A stretch of 11,046 bases of DNA from Thalassiosira profunda (Eukaryota > Bacillariophyta > Thalassiosirophyceae > Thalassiosirales > Thalassiosiraceae), in assembly GCA_036939355.1 (NCBI GenBank), contig JALLAP010000681.1, positions 1 to 11,046 on the forward strand, in the 5' to 3' direction. The position numbers and the translations under genes are program-made. A model generated the notes under the pieces. The model was given only the letters and a program-made list of their open reading frames with translations, made no database searches and was not told where the DNA came from. Shown here in pieces: positions 6,323 through 11,046 of this stretch. The stretch's first letter is position 1, and each line of letters starts with the position of its first letter.

Positions 6323-7432
6323 ATGGTGGCATCGACTGGCGTCCTCTTCGTGCTCCTGGCCTGCCTCTTCTCGTTGGCGGTTCCCTTTTCATATGAGGCA
6401 CATTGCAATTGTATCCCAGGATGTAGAATCGGAAGAAGACCCTCGTCGCTGCCGATTGCCAAGAGCGGCGACGCATCCACTGGAGATGAAGGCAATCGAT
6501 CAAAGTCGAGAGAAAAGTGGATACTCATAATCGAAGACGACGACAATCTGAGAAAGGCTATGGGCAAATTCATTGCAAAGGAAGGGGGTTACTCCGTAAC
6601 GGGCGTTGCGGATGCCCGATCTGGACTGCTGATATGCCGTGGCATCGTGCGCCCAAACGCCAAACGCACTCGGTTCGCCTTTGACCGCAATTTTACTGAT
6701 GACATCCCAAAGAATGCAACGCAGATTGGCAGACGACCTGACTGCCTTGTGCTTGATGTTAGCAATGGAATCGAGCTCATGGAGACAATGCGTGCTGATC
6801 CTGTGCTGGAGAGCTTGCCGGTGGTCCTACTTACTTCCAGCAAAGTGGAGGATCGCCTTGCCGGATATGATGCTGGGGCGGATGCTTATGTTGCAAAACC
6901 GTTTGATCCGAATGAGCTGATGGCCGTAATTGAAGGTCTTCTGCTTCGAAACGACAGATATCGGGTGAGTGGATATGGAACGGGGAGAGAAGACAAACAG
7001 ACAGGGATGCAGCGGAATGTCTATGCAAGTCTGAAGCGCGAACTGTCCGCCATCAAAGAGCTCTTGGAGGTGCTAGATTATATACCTTCGCCCCCAGATC
7101 GGAATGATTCCAGAGACCAGATATCGGCGAGCTCTGTCAGTCGAGATATTGCTGAGATTAGAGGTGCCATCGAAAGCCTGAACACAAACGGACAACCTCA
7201 ATCAAAGCCCGATGATACTGCCAAGCGACCATACCAATACGCACAATCGAATTTCTCGCCAGAGGACACTGAAATAATGGAGCTGGTTGCTACAGGGTTG
7301 AGCAACAATGATATTGCGGCAGAGATGGACAGCAGTGTAAGCAAGATCGAGAAACGAATGACGGCAATGTTCAAGGAAGCCGGAGTCCGGAAGCGAGCAG
7401 ACCTTGTTGAATGGTGGCAAATGAACCAATGA
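6323..7432 (+). CDS. Presequence-bearing (plastid?) NarL/FixJ-type response regulator, Ycf29-like
   Basis: The 369-residue protein has a receiver domain and a DNA-binding domain. Residues 1-25 (MVASTGVLFVLLACLFSLAV then PFSYE) are a good signal peptide, followed by a basic, Ser-rich stretch to about 65, suggesting import to the plastid. The receiver spans about 66-208: acidic pocket E71/D72/D73, phospho-acceptor D145 (CLVLD), T171 (LLTSS), K192 (AKPFD). The C-terminal LuxR-type helix-turn-helix spans about 311-365 (GLSNNDIAAEM, KRADLVEWW). The architecture matches cyanobacterial NarL-family regulators and plastid Ycf29, so it may be a nuclear-relocated Ycf29. Two oddities: about 28 extra residues precede D145 (around 103-138), and the usual M-P-x-M-D loop after it is missing. 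I chose ATG 6323 over 6098 because the signal peptide begins there. No histidine kinase is nearby. It is convergent with the NELF-B-like gene, 32 bp between stops. Confidence 0.88.
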   Translation: MVASTGVLFVLLACLFSLAVPFSYEAHCNCIPGCRIGRRPSSLPIAKSGDASTGDEGNRSKSREKWILIIEDDDNLRKAMGKFIAKEGGYSVTGVADARSGLLICRGIVRPNAKRTRFAFDRNFTDDIPKNATQIGRRPDCLVLDVSNGIELMETMRADPVLESLPVVLLTSSKVEDRLAGYDAGADAYVAKPFDPNELMAVIEGLLLRNDRYRVSGYGTGREDKQTGMQRNVYASLKRELSAIKELLEVLDYIPSPPDRNDSRDQISASSVSRDIAEIRGAIESLNTNGQPQSKPDDTAKRPYQYAQSNFSPEDTEIMELVATGLSNNDIAAEMDSSVSKIEKRMTAMFKEAGVRKRADLVEWWQMNQ

Positions 7433-7464
7433 GGCACCGATGCAAATTAACAACAACAAGAGGG

Positions 7465-10400
7465 CTACGTTTGCGCTGCGTCAGTATCCAAAGCGATCCC
7501 AATCTTTTCCTTCCATTCTCGGGCCCTCGCTTCGGGTACAATCGCGAGCATCTTGGTGCACTGCTCTTTGACGGCTGCAAACGAATCATCGTCACTGGTC
7601 CACAACTTTGCAAAGGTTTCACTTTTCTCCCCAACTTGCACCCTGCTCGATGCTGCAACCGCTTCCTCGCTGAGGCTGAGAAGCAAATCCCTGGGAAGAA
7701 CGAGGTTGCCCAATGCTGACCACTGCGACAAGGAGGATAATGCGTTAGAAGAGTGGTGAATCCATCTGCACCAAATAGGAGTGACATCTCACCTCATTCA
7801 ACAAATGCATGAAGCATTCGTGCAGAGGCGAACAAATGGCTGTCGTTGCAGATGCGCCTTCTGCTCGCAACCACTTGATCATGAACCCTGTCACTAAATC
7901 ACGGATGCTGTGCGGGAGCTTCGACTTGTACCTCAACAAGGCATTCGTGAGGGACACGAAGAAGGGACGCTCATTCAGCATGTTTCCGCCTGACAGTTTG
8001 TCCAGTGCCGCAATGAATCTAGGAAGTTGGTGCTTGATCGCAGTTTCACTGGTATTGCCAGGCTGCAGCAGGTGGGTGAGAGCACCCTCGACAACCGCCC
8101 GAATGTCAAACAACGATGAAGTCCCGTCCCACTCATCGGTCATCACTTCTGGCCGCTGGCAAGCATCCTGGAGGGCGGCATCGTACAAATCTCCATTGAT
8201 CGACATGCGGCGATCCAGGTCGGCATCCAGCAACAGTTTCGACACGAGAGGAAGGCAATTGCGCGTCGACTCGTAGTACGGGCTGAACTCCTCTCCCTCC
8301 ATCAACACTTTTCGGAGGCCTGCGTCAGGGATGAAGCTTTGCTTTCCTTTCAGCGCACACAACTGCGTTGAAATGCGACCAATATTCAGCAGCTGAAACA
8401 GTGAAGGCAGCACAGGGTGTCCCCCTGGAACGCTCTTCTCTTTCAACACGTCCGCTCTCAGAATCTTTTGGACTCGGTCCAGCAATACCCTCACCACGAA
8501 AGGATCGGCGAGCAGCATCGACGCGAGGCATTGCAGACTAGGCACTTCGAGCTCCGTCTTGCGGCGTTTCCAAGGAGGGAGCGGCTTGACGTCTTGTGCA
8601 GTGAGATTGCTGATTGCTGCGTCCTCTTTCTCTTTGCCATCTTTTGTGCGTTTCGTCGGTGTTGACGCAGATGGTTTGGTGCCTTTGCCCGGGGCGAAGG
8701 CCAAAGGTGGAGGTTTGGGCTTTTGTTTCAGACGTTTCTTCCGCTTCGCCCCTTCTATCTTCAAGGTGGACTTGGATTGGGGATAGATAGTTTCCCTCCA
8801 AATCTTCTTCTGCCGGTTCGCCTCGGTTCTGAACCACTGCCCCGCTGCGCCGACGTTGTATTTGCAACAGTTCGAGAACAGGAGCAACGTGTCATCCTTG
8901 AACTCGTCGATGCTCCTGTAGGCAGACGAAAGCATTTTCTGTTCCATGGTGCGGATGCACATGGGCGTTTCGATGATGGAGCTGTAGCCGGGAGCAATCT
9001 CGTCCGTGACGGGGTTGAGAAAGAGGCCCTGGTAATCGTTCTCTTTCAGCAAGGAAATGGCCTTCTTCACCACTCGTTGCAAAAGCTTCCTCTCGAATTC
9101 GGAGTCGTCCGCGGGCAGATCTGGAAACAGCGTCGGAGCCTTTTTGAGGCTCAGCTTGATCTTCGTCCCCTCGGCCCGATCTTTGCCGGGTGGCGATGGA
9201 CGTGCGTGCGCTTTCTCTGACTCGGATGGGCGGAAGATGGTGCGAAGACAGCCTTGCACTTGAGCAATGGCACTGTCCGAGATGGAGCCAGATTGAACTG
9301 ACGCATCAAGAATGCGAGCCATGATGTCCAAAACTTCGTACGTGCGGGGCAGATGGCCAAAGGATAGGAGTACATCTGCCACCATAGTGCAAGAGAGATT
9401 TGTCGCCCCTCCAAGAAGAGACGCCTGTGAGGCGACATCCGTGGCTGTGGTTGTTTCGGCGTTCTCTGTGTCTGGTGTTGTCTTCTTGGCACATCCGATC
9501 CCACCGCCTTTCGCTGCGTGTTCGGCAATGAGCATATCCAGAACCGCCCCCAGCAACTTTGGGCGGCTCCCAACCGTTTCTTTGATGGATGCAATGGCAA
9601 CGGCCGAGAAAGGATCTGTCTTTTCTTCGGTATTGTTCTCCGTGTTTGACGCCGCCTTGGTGACCCCCATCGAGGCCAATGTGCTCATCGTTTCCCCCGC
9701 ATTCCCCGACGCTTCGGCCTCTTTTGCTCCCACCATTCTCCTGAATTTCGTGGCAAACCTTCGCTCGGACATCGTCCCAACAAATGCCAAATCTGCCTCC
9801 CTCTCCAATGATAAATCCGACAAGTAGCTGGCGACAGGCGCTCGTATCATATCCGCCAAGATGGTGCAGCCCCCGAGCGTCAACTCCTCTTCGCTCGATT
9901 CTCCTTTGCCAACCGATTCCACCTTGGCATCCCAATCCGCCTCCCACACCAGCCTTTGCAAATGAGGGCCCAGCTGGCCCACCAAATCGGCATTTCGCAG
10001 CTCGGTCGATTCGCTCTTCTTCGCCCCCAGTCGCCGCAGCATGGGCACCGGAGTAAAGTCCCCCAATCGCTTGAGCACGCACACCAACACGGGACGCAGT
10101 TCCGGCACGTCCCGAAATTGCCACGCCGACTTGAGCAGGTGCAACAACGCCCGGAGCCCCGCCTCCCCGGGGGTGGAGGGAGGCCGCGGCACGCCGTTGG
10201 ACCCGATCGTCAGGGGCGCGATCGGCATCCGGCCGATCTCGTCCTCGATCGCCGACCGCAGCCCCGCCCCCACCCGCGTGTGCACCTCGTGCCGCGACAC
10301 CCCCAAGTGGGACAAAAAGTCGAGGGCCGGGGAGGGGTCCAATTCTTGCGCGGGCACCGTCCCGAAGGCCTTGGAGAAGGCGGCGTGGAGGCCGTTGGAC

Positions 10401-10537
10401 TGCTGGAAGTCGGCGATGGTCGTGCGGGCGTCGTTCGAGTTGCGGAAGGCCTGTCGGATGTGCCGCTTGGCCGCGGGGCCGCAGGGAAAATTGGCGGGGG
10501 TGGCCGCCGCCGCGGCGGCTGGCGGTGTCGTCGTCAT
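7465..10537 (-). CDS. NELFB: NELF-B/COBRA1 homologue with embedded bromodomain (two exons: 10537-7793 and 7722-7465)
   Basis: Spliced, this gives 1000 residues. NELF-B is a subunit of the negative elongation factor, which holds RNA polymerase II in promoter-proximal pause. Residues about 24-436 follow the N-terminal half of NELF-B: DFQQSNGL, LDFLSHLGVSRHEVH, then VPELRPVLVCVLKRL and LQRLVWEADW. Residues about 665-1000 follow the C-terminal half: LASMLLADPFVVRVLLDRVQ, HPVLPSLFQLLNIG and a C-terminal DDSFAAVKEQCTKML. Between them sits a bromodomain (about 483-588) with NPVTDEIAPGYSSII, and N561 in CCKYN as the acetyl-lysine anchor, followed by a basic, Lys/Pro-rich stretch (593-660). Human NELF-B has about 580 residues and no bromodomain. 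The start ATG at 10537 has A at -3 and precedes an Ala-rich leader; an in-frame ATG at 10726 adds only low-complexity sequence. NELF-B identity rests on recalled sequence similarity in several blocks. Confidence 0.82.
7723..7792 (-). other. 70-nt intron in the NELF-B-like gene
   Basis: On the minus strand the donor is GAG|GTGAGA and the acceptor CTTGTCGCAG|TGG. The intron is phase 0 and joins LLNE to WSALGN. The joined exon adds 85 residues that continue the C-terminal NELF-B-like similarity. Without splicing, the first exon would read 15 more residues (VRCHSYLVQMDSPLF) and stop. This is the only convincing intron in the window. Confidence 0.85.
8774..9091 (-). other. Bromodomain within the NELF-B-like protein
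   Basis: These bases encode residues 483-588. The sequence shows the ZA loop (LFLNPVTDEIAPGYSSIIET, including Pro509, Tyr518 and the usual TPM turn), the helix-B region (YRSIDEFKDDTLLLFSNCCK) and the canonical acetyl-lysine-binding Asn at 561. It is in one uninterrupted frame with the flanking NELF-B-like halves, so it is not an artefact of joining exons. Confidence 0.93.
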
Positions 10538-10752
10538 GCTGTCAATTGATGTCCGCCTCTGGCGCCGCCGTCTTGGGGTGCGTGGTGAACTCGTCCTGCT
10601 GGCTGGATGGGTTGGTGGTGTTGGGATGAGCAGGAGGAGTGATGCGCGGCCGCGCGGGGGGGTTCCCCGCTGAATAAGGGGGGGCAAGGAAAACACACTG
10701 GCACCAATTCTAGTCGAAAAATACATAACCCTAAATGTGCTATCGCCCCCTT
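10538..10752 (-). promoter_or_regulatory. Upstream region of the NELF-B-like gene with a telobox-like AACCCTAA
   Basis: The stretch before the start codon is GC-rich near the gene (about 10538-10690) and AT-richer beyond. AACCCTAA (10727-10734; TTAGGGTT on the gene strand) lies about 190 bp upstream of the ATG. It resembles the telo-box of plant promoters and the motifs in the array at 1744-2145. A regulatory role is a guess. Confidence 0.3.
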
Positions 10753-11046
10753 TTATGCCCCATTTGAACCTTCTGAGCCACTCAAAACAAACAACCGAAG
10801 CCCGTCAGAGACAAGAGGCTTGTTGATGCTCAGGTTCGGATGATCACAATCTGATCCGCACATAGGTAGAAATACACGGAATGAAGGAATTATTCCATAC
10901 TCTATCCGGAGTGATGTGGCATGGCATGGATCGGTAAGATATGGAGGAAAAAAGAGGAGGATGGTGAGAGGACCTGGCAGCGAACGCAACCAGCGGGGCG
11001 TCGACTTCAATGATTGAGCCAGCAGCTTCCGAGGGGGCCGCAAGAT
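10753..11046 (-). other. Right edge: no confident gene; possible 3' end of a minus-strand gene entering from outside
   Basis: Two minus-strand frames run in open from the right edge. One stops at 10753 (about 97 codons) and is rich in Pro, Leu and Ser without recognisable motifs. The other stops at 10844-10846 (66 residues) and begins with a more protein-like stretch, APSEAAGSIIEVDAPLVAFA. The second may be the end of an exon with a splice site soon after (GCCAG|GTCCTC on the minus strand). I recognise no family, and both may be chance. No plus-strand frame is convincing. Confidence 0.2.

Noticed and set aside
7784..7792. Very short alternative intron ending at GGTGCAG (acceptor near 7766)
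   Set aside because: It would be under 30 nt and would not reach the exon that continues the NELF-B-like C-terminus, whereas the 70-nt intron does.
8723..9220. Plus-strand open frame of 165 codons opposite the bromodomain
   Set aside because: It is antisense to a clearly conserved domain and has no protein-like features of its own.
9306..10124. Minus-strand open frame of 272 codons inside the NELF-B-like gene
   Set aside because: It is a Gly/Arg-rich shadow of the conserved frame, with no recognisable motif.
10538..10726. Upstream in-frame ATG for the NELF-B-like gene
   Set aside because: The extra 63 residues are Pro/Arg/Ser-rich with no conservation signal, and the ATG at 10537 has a better context.
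1..11046. tRNA, rRNA, CRISPR or bacterial operon structure
   Set aside because: I saw no cloverleaf, ribosomal RNA core or spaced direct-repeat array, and gene structure and promoters are eukaryotic.

Overview
The window looks like nuclear DNA of a photosynthetic stramenopile, most likely a diatom. Three things suggest this. Two proteins, a Ycf34 homologue and a response regulator, carry N-terminal signal-peptide-like presequences; in the Ycf34 homologue the putative cleavage site is followed by Phe-Ser-Pro, as in the ASAFAP motif of red-lineage secondary plastids. The Ty1/copia polymerase resembles diatom copia elements. The genes are dense and almost intronless, with only one convincing intron, of 70 nt. 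I cannot name the species.

Layout. Positions 1-1531 hold the 3' end of a copia pol gene (reverse transcriptase and RNase H, open through the left edge). Positions 1532-2304 hold its 3' flank and a tandem array of a roughly 140-bp unit carrying telomere-like TTAGGG/CCCTAA motifs. Six host genes follow in strictly alternating orientation: a small HRDC-domain protein (+), an MPPED-type metallophosphoesterase (-), nuclear Ycf34 (+), a NEIL3-like DNA glycosylase with two GRF zinc fingers (-), a presequence-bearing NarL-type response regulator (+), and a 1000-residue two-exon protein (-). The last reads as a NELF-B/COBRA1 homologue with a complete bromodomain embedded in its middle. The three tail-to-tail pairs have only 22, 49 and 32 bp between stop codons, so their 3' UTRs must overlap. 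The two divergent promoters are 225-410 bp and 282 bp long.

Functionally the genes fall into three groups. HRDC and NEIL3 suggest DNA repair or replication. Ycf34 and the response regulator are plastid proteins of cyanobacterial type, now apparently nuclear. The NELF-B/bromodomain protein suggests control of RNA polymerase II pausing. There is no operon logic here. The tight convergent packing and an 11-mer shared by the two plastid-gene promoters are the only signs of linked expression.

The most unusual item is the NELF-B/bromodomain protein (exons 7793-10537 and 7465-7722, minus strand). Also notable are the response regulator's receiver domain, which lacks the loop after the phospho-acceptor Asp and carries an insertion before it, and a frame break at the N-terminus of the phosphoesterase gene.
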